NCBI RefSeq assembly: GCF_000829905.1 | Contig: NZ_CDPP01000006.1 | Coordinates: 186,001-250,000 of the forward strand | DNA: 64,000 bases | Direction: 5' to 3' | From: Beduini massiliensis | GTDB lineage: Bacteria > Bacillota_I > Bacilli_A > Erysipelotrichales > Coprobacillaceae | Notes under the pieces: model-generated | The model's input: the letters and a program-made list of their open reading frames with translations, nothing else | Database searches by the model: none | Told to the model about the DNA's origin: nothing | Made by a program: the position numbers and the translations under genes | In this document: one piece after another, positions 42,232 through 50,820 of the stretch | How positions within the stretch are numbered: position 1 is the first letter of the stretch | How the letters are laid out: every line of letters starts with the position of its first letter

Positions 42232-42524
42232 TATTTAAGTAATTTTCCCAGCATCTTTTCTTTTTGGACCATTTTCTTCTTGTTGGATACATAACTCATA
42301 GATTCAATATTCCCTTTGATGCCTACTTCCCCTTTTTCCTGATCATAGCGAGCTAAAGCTAAGTCATTGCCGATGATATTCAAGAATCCCAATGAAGTTT
42401 CAATCAAAAATTCTAAAGAATCAAAGCTTTCTATTTTCTTAACCCCTGTTAATTCCACCGTTTTACGATCTTTTAAATAAACATGATGAAACGGTGCATG
42501 GTCAAAATGGACATTATTTTCCAT
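42231..42524 (-). CDS. yabP: Spore protein YabP
   Basis: YabP works with YabQ in spore-coat or cortex formation. The 97-residue product has the family blocks LKDRKTVELTGVKKIESFDS and TSLGFLNIIGNDLALARYD. The ATG at 42524 lies seven bases after AAAGGAGG; in-frame ATGs upstream overlap that site. No membrane segment or signal is seen. Confidence 0.88.
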   Translation of the reverse strand: MENNVHFDHAPFHHVYLKDRKTVELTGVKKIESFDSLEFLIETSLGFLNIIGNDLALARYDQEKGEVGIKGNIESMSYVSNKKKMVQKEKMLGKLLK

Positions 42525-42580
42525 ATTGATTCCTCCTTTCATCATAAAATATGAAAAAAGGCTCTCTATTATGTCAAAAC

Positions 42581-42853
42581 TTAATCATCATAATTCTGAC
42601 TGATTTTCTCTTCTTTTACTATTTCATACAACATCGTACTATCATTTTTTAAAACATGCTCCTTTAGTTCCAGCACTCTGACAACTAAACGACGTGTTCC
42701 AAACTCGACCGTAATCAAATCTCCGATTTTAAGCTGAGTACTCGGCTTAGCCACTTTATCATTCACAAGAACACGTTCGCTCTCTGCAATTTCTTTTGAT
42801 AAAGTACGTCTTTTGATAATACGTGATACTTTTAAAAACTTATCTAATCTCAT
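42581..42853 (-). CDS. rqcP: RNA-binding S4-domain protein RqcP
   Basis: RqcP (formerly YabO, Hsp15-like) binds stalled 50S subunits with RqcH and aids alanine tailing of blocked nascent chains. The 90-residue product is an S4 domain, MRLDKFLKVSRIIKRRTLS, followed by VNDKVAKPSTQLKIGDLI. It overlaps the upstream GDPD gene by four bases. It is first in the rqcP-yabP-yabQ-divIC group. Confidence 0.92.
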   Translation of the reverse strand: MRLDKFLKVSRIIKRRTLSKEIAESERVLVNDKVAKPSTQLKIGDLITVEFGTRRLVVRVLELKEHVLKNDSTMLYEIVKEEKISQNYDD

Positions 42854-43575
42854 GATTTCTCCTTATTAACTATCTTTTTAGCCGCTAATACACGGTTCGT
42901 AATACACATATTCACTCCATAGTCATTGACCATTTCTAAGTTCTCCTCTTTATTAGGCGTCCACACATTTAGTTTTAACCCATTTTCCAATGCTTTTTTC
43001 ACAATGTTATCCGTCAGCATGGAATAGCGAGGATGCAGATATTCAATTTTATAATGTCTTGCCTTGATGGCATTATCTTCAAAACGACGCTCAAACACAT
43101 AACCGGCTTGAATTGTCGGATCGATTCCTTTTAGCTTCGTTAATGAATCCATATTGCTTGATGAAAAAATGACTTGATCCAACAACCCATATTTTTTGAC
43201 TAAATCATAGACTTTTTCCTCAAGACCGATATAATCAATGCAATCCGTTTTTAAATCCAATACCAATGGGATCTTTTTTTCTTTAGCTAACGCTAATAAC
43301 TGTTCAAGATTAGGAATCTTCACCCATTCTTCCACATCTTTGCCATTATTAAATTCAAATTCCAGTAATTCACGATAAGTGTAATCCTTGACCCATCCCA
43401 TACCGTTGGAAGTACGATTGATCGTTTCATCATGGATCAATACACAGATGCCGTCTTTGCTTAATTGAACATCGGCTTCAATGCCATCCGCTCCTTTTTC
43501 AATTGCCTGTGTAAAAGCCAGCATCGTATTTTCCGGGTATTGATCACTTGCACCGCGATGTGCATAGACTTTCAT
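42850..43575 (-). CDS. Glycerophosphodiester phosphodiesterase (cytosolic)
   Basis: The 241-residue product is a single GDPD domain: AHRGASDQYPENTMLAF, the metal site GIEADVQLSKDG, and LIHDETINRTSNGMG with the catalytic His. There is no signal peptide or membrane segment, in contrast to the membrane form at 18784. It would hydrolyse glycerophosphodiesters to glycerol 3-phosphate. It is coupled to rqcP by a four-base overlap. Confidence 0.9.
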   Translation of the reverse strand: MKVYAHRGASDQYPENTMLAFTQAIEKGADGIEADVQLSKDGICVLIHDETINRTSNGMGWVKDYTYRELLEFEFNNGKDVEEWVKIPNLEQLLALAKEKKIPLVLDLKTDCIDYIGLEEKVYDLVKKYGLLDQVIFSSSNMDSLTKLKGIDPTIQAGYVFERRFEDNAIKARHYKIEYLHPRYSMLTDNIVKKALENGLKLNVWTPNKEENLEMVNDYGVNMCITNRVLAAKKIVNKEKS

Positions 43576-43731
43576 AACACCACCCCTTTATATAAGTATA
43601 CGATAAAAGTTTCACAATGTGTAGAAAGAATTGACCGTGTTGATACGTTTACTCCATTTTTACAAAATTTGAATGTTTCGATTCATCTATTAAAAATATG
43701 GTATAGTAGGAGTGAAAAAAGGAGGAACATA

Positions 43732-44514
43732 ATGATTAAAGCAATTTTCTTTGATGTGGATGGAACTCTGTATTCCCATACATCCCATTCGATTCCCAGC
43801 AGTGCCTTAGCGGCTTTAGAAAAACTAAGGGAAAATGGGATTCAGCTCTACATTGCAACAGGACGCCATATGCGTGAATTAGAGTATCTTAAAGTTCCTG
43901 AAACCTTTTGTTTTGATGGCTATATTACTCTAAATGGGCAGTATTGCCTCGACCATGACGAAGTGATCTATCACCGTCCAATTGACATGGAGGATATTCA
44001 ACGTTACTTAGACTATATCAAACAAAACCCAATCTCCACTTTATTTATTGAAAAGGAAGATATGTATGTCAATTTTGTTGATGAGCATACTTTCGCTGCT
44101 CAAGCGGCAATCTCTACACCAATCGAACCGATCCGTGAAAAGATCGATGGAAAAGCCCCAATCTATCAGATGTGTCCTTATGTCAGTTTAGAAAGCCATC
44201 AAGAAATCTTAGCGTCTTTATTGCCTCATTGCTCGATTACTTCCTGGCATCCTCAAGCGCTGGATATTACCCCGCTTAACGGAACGAAAGTGACCGGGAT
44301 TGAAAAGATTATGGAAAAATACGGCTACCAAAAAGAAGAAGTGATGTCCTTTGGTGATGGGCATAATGATTTGGAAATGATGGAACACACCGGTTTTTCT
44401 ATTGCGATGGGCAACGCTAACGAAGAAGTCAAAAAAAGAGCCGACTATATCACCACTTCCGTTGATGAAGATGGCATTTATCTGGCTCTTAGCCATTATA
44501 ATTTACTTAAATGA
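43732..44514 (+). CDS. HAD-family phosphatase, Cof type
   Basis: The 260-residue product has HAD motif I FFDVDGTLYSH (residues 5-15), motif II (ATGRH) and the motif III/IV pair KVTGIEKIMEKYG and SFGDGHNDLEMM, which is the Cof (class IIB) subfamily. These act on sugar phosphates, nucleotides or flavin phosphates; the substrate is not determined. GGAGG lies six bases before the ATG. It is divergent from the GDPD gene. Confidence 0.9.
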   Translation: MIKAIFFDVDGTLYSHTSHSIPSSALAALEKLRENGIQLYIATGRHMRELEYLKVPETFCFDGYITLNGQYCLDHDEVIYHRPIDMEDIQRYLDYIKQNPISTLFIEKEDMYVNFVDEHTFAAQAAISTPIEPIREKIDGKAPIYQMCPYVSLESHQEILASLLPHCSITSWHPQALDITPLNGTKVTGIEKIMEKYGYQKEEVMSFGDGHNDLEMMEHTGFSIAMGNANEEVKKRADYITTSVDEDGIYLALSHYNLLK

Positions 44515-44532
44515 TGCACAGGCATCATTTTT
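44505..44532. terminator. Terminator after the HAD gene
   Basis: AAATGATGC and GCATCATTT arms close on ACAG and run into TTTTT. The HAD stop codon lies inside the left arm. It separates two convergent genes. Confidence 0.85.
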
Positions 44533-45223
44533 TTCTTATAGTATTCACATTATGATTCATGAAGTGACGTCCTAAATGACGAAATAAAAACGCCTTGCTT
44601 TTAGATAAAGTCTGATGATGAACACGTAGTAAATCATCGGGAGAATCATAAACCCCAAAATCTTGATTGATGCCTTCACTTTGGATATAGGTATTGTTTT
44701 TATCCCAGTCAATCACCATATGTTTAAAATCCTTAACAGCTACGCCATAACCGCAAAAAGCCCCGGTGCATTCTTTGAAAATAGTCTGTAACTGAGTTAA
44801 ATAGGCCCGATCTAAAATATAGGCTTCTAGTTCATACCACGTATCTTCAAACCATATCTCCACCCAACTGTGGAAGACATTGCGAGGGGAACATTTATAG
44901 ACCAATCCGGTCATCGCTCCTTTTTGCAGTTTCTTATCGATAGTAAAGCCATGTATGCGGCAAGGAATCCCCACTCCACGCAGTAATGCCATGAATAAAG
45001 TCCCTTTTGTGTTACATTGTCCATAGCCGTCTTTTAAAACCTGTGTCGCAGTGATGTCATCACTGACATTGTAGCCAAAATATATCTCATCACGAACATA
45101 GGCATAGATGGCTTTTATCTGTTGTTCTTTAGCCAGTGTTTTCCATCCGCGCTTTTGAATCAAATCTTGCAGCATTGGAGAATTAAAATCAAGCATGACA
45201 GTTTCCCTTAAATAGCGATCCAT
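44525..45223 (-). CDS. Transglutaminase-like superfamily protein
   Basis: The 232-residue product has the cysteine-protease-like triad order Cys-His-Asp: DGYGQCNTKGTLFMALLRG (Cys near residue 78), NVFHSWVEIWFEDTWYELEA (His about 119) and an acidic residue after it. No signal peptide or membrane segment is seen, so it is probably cytosolic. The reaction could be peptide cleavage or transamidation. Its role, and its link to the DeoR regulator nine bases upstream, are unknown. Confidence 0.75.
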   Translation of the reverse strand: MDRYLRETVMLDFNSPMLQDLIQKRGWKTLAKEQQIKAIYAYVRDEIYFGYNVSDDITATQVLKDGYGQCNTKGTLFMALLRGVGIPCRIHGFTIDKKLQKGAMTGLVYKCSPRNVFHSWVEIWFEDTWYELEAYILDRAYLTQLQTIFKECTGAFCGYGVAVKDFKHMVIDWDKNNTYIQSEGINQDFGVYDSPDDLLRVHHQTLSKSKAFLFRHLGRHFMNHNVNTIRKK

Positions 45224-45232
45224 CTGTTCCCC

Positions 45233-45979
45233 CTATACTTTATACACATCAATATGATGTTCTTTTAAGACAGCTTCATCCTCGATTGAAAGCTGCTCAT
45301 CTGTAAATACAGAGCTGATTTGATCAAAACGGAACTGCAAGACAACCCCTTGCTGGTGAAATTTTGTAGAATCGGTTAATATTGCGACATGCTGAGCCGA
45401 CTCTGCCATGTTGCGGACGGCTTCACATCGCAGCATATCTCCCCCGGTAAATCCTTTCTGCCTTAAAAAGCCGTCGGTTCCAACAAACAACTTATCGACA
45501 AATAAATCAGCCACCTGTAAACGGATCATCGGTCCGAGCGTGACTTGTGATTCTTTTTGATAGTCTCCCCCTAATAAAATAACCTTGCATGAAGGTGCAT
45601 CTTTAATATAAGAAGCAATAAAAGCAGAGTTCGTTATGATGGTTACCTCTTTTTTATGATAGGCCAGCTCTGATGCTAACAAAGCACAGCTGGACCCTGA
45701 TTCAATCATCACCGTTTCACCATCATTGACTAACGCCGCCGCTTTTTTAGCGATCCTTAACTTAGTATCATAATTAAAAGCTAAACGTTTATTGATATCA
45801 TCGGAATTGTTCAATACCGCATAGCCATGCTCACGAATCAAAAGACCCCTTGACGTCAATAAATCCAAATCTTTGCGGATTGTGACCTGAGACACATGAA
45901 GCATTTCCGATAATTTTACGACTTCTATTTTTTTATGTTCATTAACAATATCTAATATTTTTGTTTGTCGTTCATTCAT
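45233..45979 (-). CDS. DeoR-family transcriptional regulator
   Basis: The 248-residue product has an N-terminal DeoR helix-turn-helix (residues 1-55, SEMLHVSQVTIRKDLDLL) and a DeoR C-terminal sensor with ESGSSCALLASEL and KLFVGTDGF, the fold that binds sugar phosphates. The ATG at 45979 follows AAGAGGTG by six bases; the upstream GTG overlaps that site. It is divergent from the glycyl-radical activase gene, with palindromes between them. Confidence 0.9.
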   Translation of the reverse strand: MNERQTKILDIVNEHKKIEVVKLSEMLHVSQVTIRKDLDLLTSRGLLIREHGYAVLNNSDDINKRLAFNYDTKLRIAKKAAALVNDGETVMIESGSSCALLASELAYHKKEVTIITNSAFIASYIKDAPSCKVILLGGDYQKESQVTLGPMIRLQVADLFVDKLFVGTDGFLRQKGFTGGDMLRCEAVRNMAESAQHVAILTDSTKFHQQGVVLQFRFDQISSVFTDEQLSIEDEAVLKEHHIDVYKV

Positions 45980-46028
45980 TTCCAGCACCTCTTATGTAAG
46001 CAGTATAGCATAATCCCTTCATTTAAAC

Positions 46029-46048
46029 AAATTGAAATGTTTCAATTT
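46029..46048. promoter_or_regulatory. Palindromic operator between the DeoR gene and the activase
   Basis: The site is a perfect inverted repeat: arms AAATTGAAA and TTTCAATTT around TG. A related TTTCATTTGAAA lies at 46061-46072. DeoR regulators bind such TTTCA/TGAAA palindromes near their own genes, so this is the probable operator for divergent control. Confidence 0.65.
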
Positions 46049-46101
46049 AGTCATTATTACTTTCATTTGAAATATATTTTATATTTATATGTAATTATTG
46101 A

Positions 46102-46130
46102 TTTACTAACACTGGGGATCATGCTATGAT
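46102..46130 (+). promoter_or_regulatory. Promoter of the glycyl-radical activase gene
   Basis: TTTACT (46102-46107), 17 bases and TATGAT (46125-46130). The ribosome site GGAGAGG lies directly downstream, so the leader is very short. Confidence 0.5.
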
Positions 46131-46148
46131 GGGGGAGAGGTGAAATAC

Positions 46149-47042
46149 ATGAAAGCCACGATTTTCAACATTCAAAAATTCAGTATTCATGATGGTCCCG
46201 GTATCCGGACTGTTGTCTTTTTTAAGGGATGTCCATTGCACTGTGCGTGGTGTTCCAATCCCGAATCGCAATCCATGCACATTGAGCTAACATATAATTC
46301 GTCAGTATGCCAACACTGCCTGACTTGTCTAAATCAATGCCCTGTGCAAGCCATCACGCATATTCAAAATAAAATTCATTTCGATCCTAAAAAATGTACA
46401 CTTTGTTTTCAATGCATCAAAGTTTGTCCGATGCAGGCAATTGACAAAGAAGGAGAAAACAAAGAAATCGAAGAAATTGTTCAGGAAGTATTGAAAGATA
46501 TGCCTTTTTATGAAGAATCAGGTGGGGGGGTTACTTTTTCCGGCGGTGAGTTTTTAAGCCAACCCCAAGCGGCGTTGGAATTGGCCCATCAGTTAAAAGC
46601 CTATCATATTCATTTAGCTTGTGAGACAACCGGTTTTTGTGCTCATGATACGTTTAAAGAAGTGATTGCTCCTTTCGATTTGCTTTTATTTGATATGAAG
46701 CATCATAATGCAAAAAAACACCAGCAGTATACCGGTGTTTCCAATGATCTGATCATTAAAAATCTATCTTATGCCGTTTCACAAGGTAAAGATGTGATTG
46801 CCCGTATTCCGGTCATTCCCCATGTCAATGATTGCTTGACTGATGCCAAAGAATTCGCGCAGCTGCTGCAAACGATCGGAATAAAACGTGTCGATCTTTT
46901 GCCATTTCATCAGTTTGGTCAAAATAAATATGAATTATTAGATCAGTCCTATACGATGAAAGATATCCCTGCCCTGCATCCAGAAGATTTAAGTGCCTAT
47001 CAACAGGTTTTCTTAGATCATGGCTTCGATTGTCATCTTTAA
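46149..47042 (+). CDS. Glycyl-radical enzyme activating protein (radical SAM)
   Basis: Installs the glycyl radical in a partner enzyme, using S-adenosylmethionine. The 297-residue product has DGPGIRTVVFFKGCPLHCAW with the radical SAM CxxxCxxC, then two ferredoxin-like clusters, CQHCLTCLNQCP and CTLCFQCIKVCP. The extra clusters put it with activases of dehydratase- or decarboxylase-type glycyl-radical enzymes rather than the short PflA. The glycyl-radical enzyme is not next to it in this window. The ATG at 46149 lies eight bases after GAGAGG; a GTG three codons upstream is the alternative. Confidence 0.9.
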   Translation: MKATIFNIQKFSIHDGPGIRTVVFFKGCPLHCAWCSNPESQSMHIELTYNSSVCQHCLTCLNQCPVQAITHIQNKIHFDPKKCTLCFQCIKVCPMQAIDKEGENKEIEEIVQEVLKDMPFYEESGGGVTFSGGEFLSQPQAALELAHQLKAYHIHLACETTGFCAHDTFKEVIAPFDLLLFDMKHHNAKKHQQYTGVSNDLIIKNLSYAVSQGKDVIARIPVIPHVNDCLTDAKEFAQLLQTIGIKRVDLLPFHQFGQNKYELLDQSYTMKDIPALHPEDLSAYQQVFLDHGFDCHL

Positions 47043-47230
47043 AAGAAAAGTTTCATTATAAAATCACCGATAACAACAATCGTTCCGACACTTAAAAATA
47101 AAGCTGTGATCATACTGATCGACAGAAAAAACATCATACCTACTATTTTAATTAAACAAAGACTGTTTTCCCATCGTTCCTTGGCTAAATGATGTAATTT
47201 TCTATGTGACATGCTCATTGTGATTTGCAT
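47039..47230 (-). CDS. Small membrane protein, function unknown
   Basis: 63 residues: a polar first third (residues 1-24, basic) and two predicted hydrophobic segments (about 25-45 and 46-62). GGGGAG lies six bases before the ATG, which supports translation. It overlaps the activase gene by four bases tail to tail. I do not recognise a family. A degenerate copy of the kdp-type box lies about 75 bases upstream. Confidence 0.6.
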   Translation of the reverse strand: MQITMSMSHRKLHHLAKERWENSLCLIKIVGMMFFLSISMITALFLSVGTIVVIGDFIMKLFF

Positions 47231-47317
47231 ATGGATCTCCCCTTTTCTACTTAAACAATACCATTTCTTTCATAAAGATGGCATCAAGGGTATATCCAAG
47301 ATCATTAAAGTTATATA

Positions 47318-47343
47318 AAGAAAAGGGAAGTTATCCCTTTTTT
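47318..47343 (-). terminator. Terminator of kdpDE
   Basis: On the minus strand AAAAAGGGA and TCCCTTTT arms enclose TAACT and are followed by CTTTATA. It overlaps the kdpE stop codon. Confidence 0.75.
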
Positions 47344-48041
47344 TGTTCGATCTGCAGCATACGATACCCTACCCCAATATGGGTCTGAATATATTGCGGA
47401 TGTGCTGTATCCTTTTCAATCTTTTTACGTAAGGTAGCCATGAACACTCTTAGAGAAGGGACATCTTCCGCTATCGCATTCGCCCATACCTTTTGCAGGA
47501 TATAGTTATGAGTCAGCACTTTTCCAACGTTCTTAGCTAATAAACAAAGCAATTTATATTCAATCGGAGTTAAATGAATCTCTTCTTCATCAATATAGAC
47601 AAGACGAGTCCTATAATCAATTCGCAATGCACCATTGATAAATTCCGTTTCATCCGGTTTAATCTGCGCATCATAGCTTAAACGGCGAATTGTGACACGC
47701 AGACGTGCCAACAATTCTTCGACACTAAAAGGCTTAGTAAGAAAATCATCCGCGCCGGCATCCAATGCCTCGATTTTATCCCGATCCTCGCTTCTGGCAC
47801 TAACGACAATGATCGGTACATTGGACCAACCTCTGATCTTCTTAATGACATCTATTCCGTCAATATCCGGCAGACCCAAGTCTAAGATAATAATATCCGG
47901 TGCTCTGGAGACAGCTTCCATAATCGCCGATTCTCCTGTTTTGGCAGAATAAAATACGTAATGCTGTGTTTCTAAAGTAGTGGTAATGAGGTTACGGATC
48001 GCGCGATCATCTTCCACAACTAAAATAGTAATATCAACCAT
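47331..48041 (-). CDS. kdpE: Response regulator KdpE
   Basis: OmpR-family response regulator for the potassium pump. The 236-residue product has a receiver domain with the acidic pair DD near residue 10, the phosphorylated Asp in IIILDLGLPDIDG, and the KPF lysine, then a winged helix with LTPIEYKLLCLLAKNVGKVL. The ATG at 48041 follows AGGAGG by eight bases and overlaps the end of kdpD by eight bases. Longer in-frame starts lie inside kdpD. Confidence 0.95.
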   Translation of the reverse strand: MVDITILVVEDDRAIRNLITTTLETQHYVFYSAKTGESAIMEAVSRAPDIIILDLGLPDIDGIDVIKKIRGWSNVPIIVVSARSEDRDKIEALDAGADDFLTKPFSVEELLARLRVTIRRLSYDAQIKPDETEFINGALRIDYRTRLVYIDEEEIHLTPIEYKLLCLLAKNVGKVLTHNYILQKVWANAIAEDVPSLRVFMATLRKKIEKDTAHPQYIQTHIGVGYRMLQIEQKKG

Positions 48042-50718
48042 ATAGATTAACCTCCTGAGCTGGCAAAGTAAAGTAGAAAACCGTTCCTTGCGGCTGATTA
48101 TCCCGAACTCCGATTTCTCCTCCATGTGCCTGAATGATGGATTGACATAAAGCTAAGCCTAAACCTAAGCCTCGACGGCTGTCACCTGATATTGAATTAG
48201 CCGTATAAAACATTTCAAACAGTTTACTTTTATCCTCGTCTGGAATCCCTTTTCCATTATCCGCAACTTCAAAGAGAACCATTGTTTTTTCTTTTCTGAC
48301 ATTAATGTCAATTTTAGACCCAATCTGTGTATATTTGATTGCATTATCCACAATGTTAATCAACACCTGCACAATTAAACGGGTATCCATTTTTGCCATC
48401 AGCCATTCATTTTCCACATGTAAGGATATCTCATGTTCTCGGCTTTTGCGACTGATATGACTTAATGCATCGACACATACTTCCTCTACTAATTCCGGTT
48501 CCATATGAAGAGCCATTGTCCCATTGTCGATACGCGTAACAGCCAGCAAATTTTCTACCAGATTAATCAGCCAGATGGAATCTTCATAAATATCACTGTA
48601 TAAAGATTGTTTTTTAACTTCATCTAAAATCGTCCCATTATTTAATAAAATACCTGCATTTCCGGAAATAGAAGTCAGTGGCGAACGTAAATCATGAGAA
48701 ATAGATCTTAGTAAATTAGCACGCAGCTGTTCCTGTTTGGCTTGCATTTCTATTTCATTTTTAGTACGGGTAGCCGCTTCTTTTTCTAAAGCCAAGGCAC
48801 ATTCACCTAATAAGGCAACTAACAGATTCTTTTCCAAAGAGCTGATCTGTTCCTTGTTTTTTATCGCAATACCCAAGACTGCAAAGACTTGATTTTGACT
48901 GCGCACCGCTAAATACAGACATTTTGCACCCGGTAAGGTATTCGTAGAAGCTCCGGCATGTTTATTATTTTTAAGGACCCATTGCGCTACTGCCTGTTCA
49001 TCTGCCGCGATATAATCTTCCCCTGTGGTACTAGGGTCTACGGGATAAAAAATCGGTGTTTTTAATGTTTCATTTTCGCAAGCATACACCACAACCGGAC
49101 AATTCAGCAATTTGATTACCTGAAAAGCTGTCTGTTTGAGAATTTCATCATAGGTCATCATTCGTTGCAGTTTTTGACTGGTTTCTAAAAGAACACTGGT
49201 ACGATGTGCCTGTCGTGCCGATTGACGTGCCTGTTCTTTCACCCGAGTAGTTAAGGTACTGATCAAAAATGAAGCAATAAACATCACTAAGAATGTAACC
49301 GGATAGCCTTTATCATATGCCAGCAATGTAAAATGTGGGTACGTAAAGAAATAATTAAAGATAAGAACACTAAGCAAAGAAGAAGTGACACTGTAAATTC
49401 TCCCTTTTGTCACCATTGCAATAACCACAGTACTTAGAATATACACGGTGATAATATTAGCATCACTAAATCCCAGACTGTAAAACCAAGCACCGATTAA
49501 GGTAGCAATGGCCAATATACTCATTGTTTTCCACAAATCAATAAAAGAAAAATGAACTGCTTTTTTCCAATTCTTCCTTTTATGAAACACTGCATTGGGA
49601 TAATCAGGAATAATATAAACATCTAAATTAGGAGCTAAGACAGTCAGTTTCTCTACTAAACTCTGCTTATTGAAAAAATAACGTCGTTTATTGTTGGAAC
49701 GCCCAATCACGACTTTCGATACACCTGCAGCTTTTGAAAATTCAGAAATTTGCTCAGCTATATCCTCACCATGCATCGTCACGATCCTTGCTCCGGATTG
49801 TTCGGCTAACTTGATATTATTAAGCAAACGTCCATTATCCTCTGTGCTTAATGTTTCTGATTTTTCCACATATAGAGCGGTAAAAGAGCCATTGAACGCT
49901 CTTGCCATACGGGAAGCCGCTCGAATTACTTTCGCATTGGAAGGAGAAGAAGACAGGCAGATCAAAATATGTTCCTCCGTAAAGTAGTCTGCTTTATGCG
50001 TTCTCTGCTTGTTTTTTTCAACCAGACGATTCACCCTGTCAGCACTGCGCCGCAATGCAATTTCTCGCAATGCCACTAAATTTTCCTTTAAAAAGAAGTT
50101 TTCCAACGCCTTACTTACCTGCTTTTGCGAATAGATTTTCCCTTCGTTTAAACGTTCAATCAATTCATCAGGTTCTATATCAACCAATTCTACCTGATCC
50201 GCAGAATCAAAAAGATCATCAGGTATACGTTCGCGAACAATAACCCCCGTAATGGAAGCAACGATATCATTTAAACTTTCTAAATGCTGGACATTGACCG
50301 TCGTATAAACATCGATTCCCGCCCTTAATAATTCTTCTATATCTTGATAGCGTTTTTTATGACGCATTCCTAAACTATTGGTATGCGCCAGTTCATCAAC
50401 TAAAATCAACTGCGGATGACGTGTGATCGCACGATCGATATCAAAATCTTTCAACATCATATTCTTATAGGCAATTTCAAGTGTGGGAATCTGCTCCAGC
50501 CCTTCGACTAGTGCCATTGTTTCCGGACGGGTATGCGGTTCAATATAGCCGATAACGACATCGATTCCCGCTTTCAATGCCGTGTGTGCGGCTTTAAGCA
50601 TAGCATAAGTTTTTCCAACACCGGCAGCATAACCAAAAAAGATTTTTAATTTCCCCCGATGCTTCTCTTCATTTATGCTTTCTAAGAGTTCATCGGGATT
50701 CAAGCGTTCTTCTTCCAT
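48034..50718 (-). CDS. kdpD: Potassium sensor histidine kinase KdpD
   Basis: Senses potassium limitation. Domains: the KdpD N-terminal domain with a Walker-type GYAAGVGKT (about residues 29-37), a Usp domain with SSS, 20 residues, then FTALY, four membrane segments (about 385-490), a GAF domain, and a histidine-kinase core with ISHDLRSPLTSIS and N, G1 and G2 boxes. The Usp motif matches the SxS-X20-FTAxY pattern of the S. aureus KdpD that binds cyclic di-AMP. ATG at 50718 follows GGGGGAT and fits a promoter at 50746-50774; a GTG 18 codons upstream (50772) has no site. Confidence 0.93.
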   Translation of the reverse strand: MEEERLNPDELLESINEEKHRGKLKIFFGYAAGVGKTYAMLKAAHTALKAGIDVVIGYIEPHTRPETMALVEGLEQIPTLEIAYKNMMLKDFDIDRAITRHPQLILVDELAHTNSLGMRHKKRYQDIEELLRAGIDVYTTVNVQHLESLNDIVASITGVIVRERIPDDLFDSADQVELVDIEPDELIERLNEGKIYSQKQVSKALENFFLKENLVALREIALRRSADRVNRLVEKNKQRTHKADYFTEEHILICLSSSPSNAKVIRAASRMARAFNGSFTALYVEKSETLSTEDNGRLLNNIKLAEQSGARIVTMHGEDIAEQISEFSKAAGVSKVVIGRSNNKRRYFFNKQSLVEKLTVLAPNLDVYIIPDYPNAVFHKRKNWKKAVHFSFIDLWKTMSILAIATLIGAWFYSLGFSDANIITVYILSTVVIAMVTKGRIYSVTSSLLSVLIFNYFFTYPHFTLLAYDKGYPVTFLVMFIASFLISTLTTRVKEQARQSARQAHRTSVLLETSQKLQRMMTYDEILKQTAFQVIKLLNCPVVVYACENETLKTPIFYPVDPSTTGEDYIAADEQAVAQWVLKNNKHAGASTNTLPGAKCLYLAVRSQNQVFAVLGIAIKNKEQISSLEKNLLVALLGECALALEKEAATRTKNEIEMQAKQEQLRANLLRSISHDLRSPLTSISGNAGILLNNGTILDEVKKQSLYSDIYEDSIWLINLVENLLAVTRIDNGTMALHMEPELVEEVCVDALSHISRKSREHEISLHVENEWLMAKMDTRLIVQVLINIVDNAIKYTQIGSKIDINVRKEKTMVLFEVADNGKGIPDEDKSKLFEMFYTANSISGDSRRGLGLGLALCQSIIQAHGGEIGVRDNQPQGTVFYFTLPAQEVNLYG

Positions 50719-50745
50719 TTCGATATCCCCCGTTTCATCATCTTC

Positions 50746-50774
50746 ATTATACACAATAATTTTTTCAATCACAT
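50746..50774 (-). promoter_or_regulatory. Candidate promoter of kdpDE
   Basis: On the minus strand a perfect TATAAT (50746-50751) has ATGTGA (50769-50774) 17 bases upstream, a poor -35 box. A weak -35 box with the box at 50801-50820 about 27 bases upstream is what an activator-dependent promoter would look like. Transcripts would start about 25 bases before the chosen kdpD start. Confidence 0.45.
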
Positions 50775-50800
50775 TAGGATACTATATAGATTTTTAGCGA

Positions 50801-50820
50801 TGTATTAAGATTGTATAAAG
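50801..50820. promoter_or_regulatory. Direct-repeat box upstream of kdpD, probable KdpE site
   Basis: TGTATTAAGATTGTATAAAG contains two GTATwAA-type half-sites 11 bases apart and matches the box at 56302-56322 at 16 of 18 aligned bases. OmpR-family regulators such as KdpE bind tandem half-sites one helical turn apart. The shared motif at both kdp promoters makes KdpE the obvious binder. Confidence 0.6.

Noticed and set aside
43465-43731. Longer N-terminal extension of the HAD phosphatase
   Set aside because: The extension runs through the promoter region of the divergent gene; GGAGG before the ATG at 43732 fixes the start.
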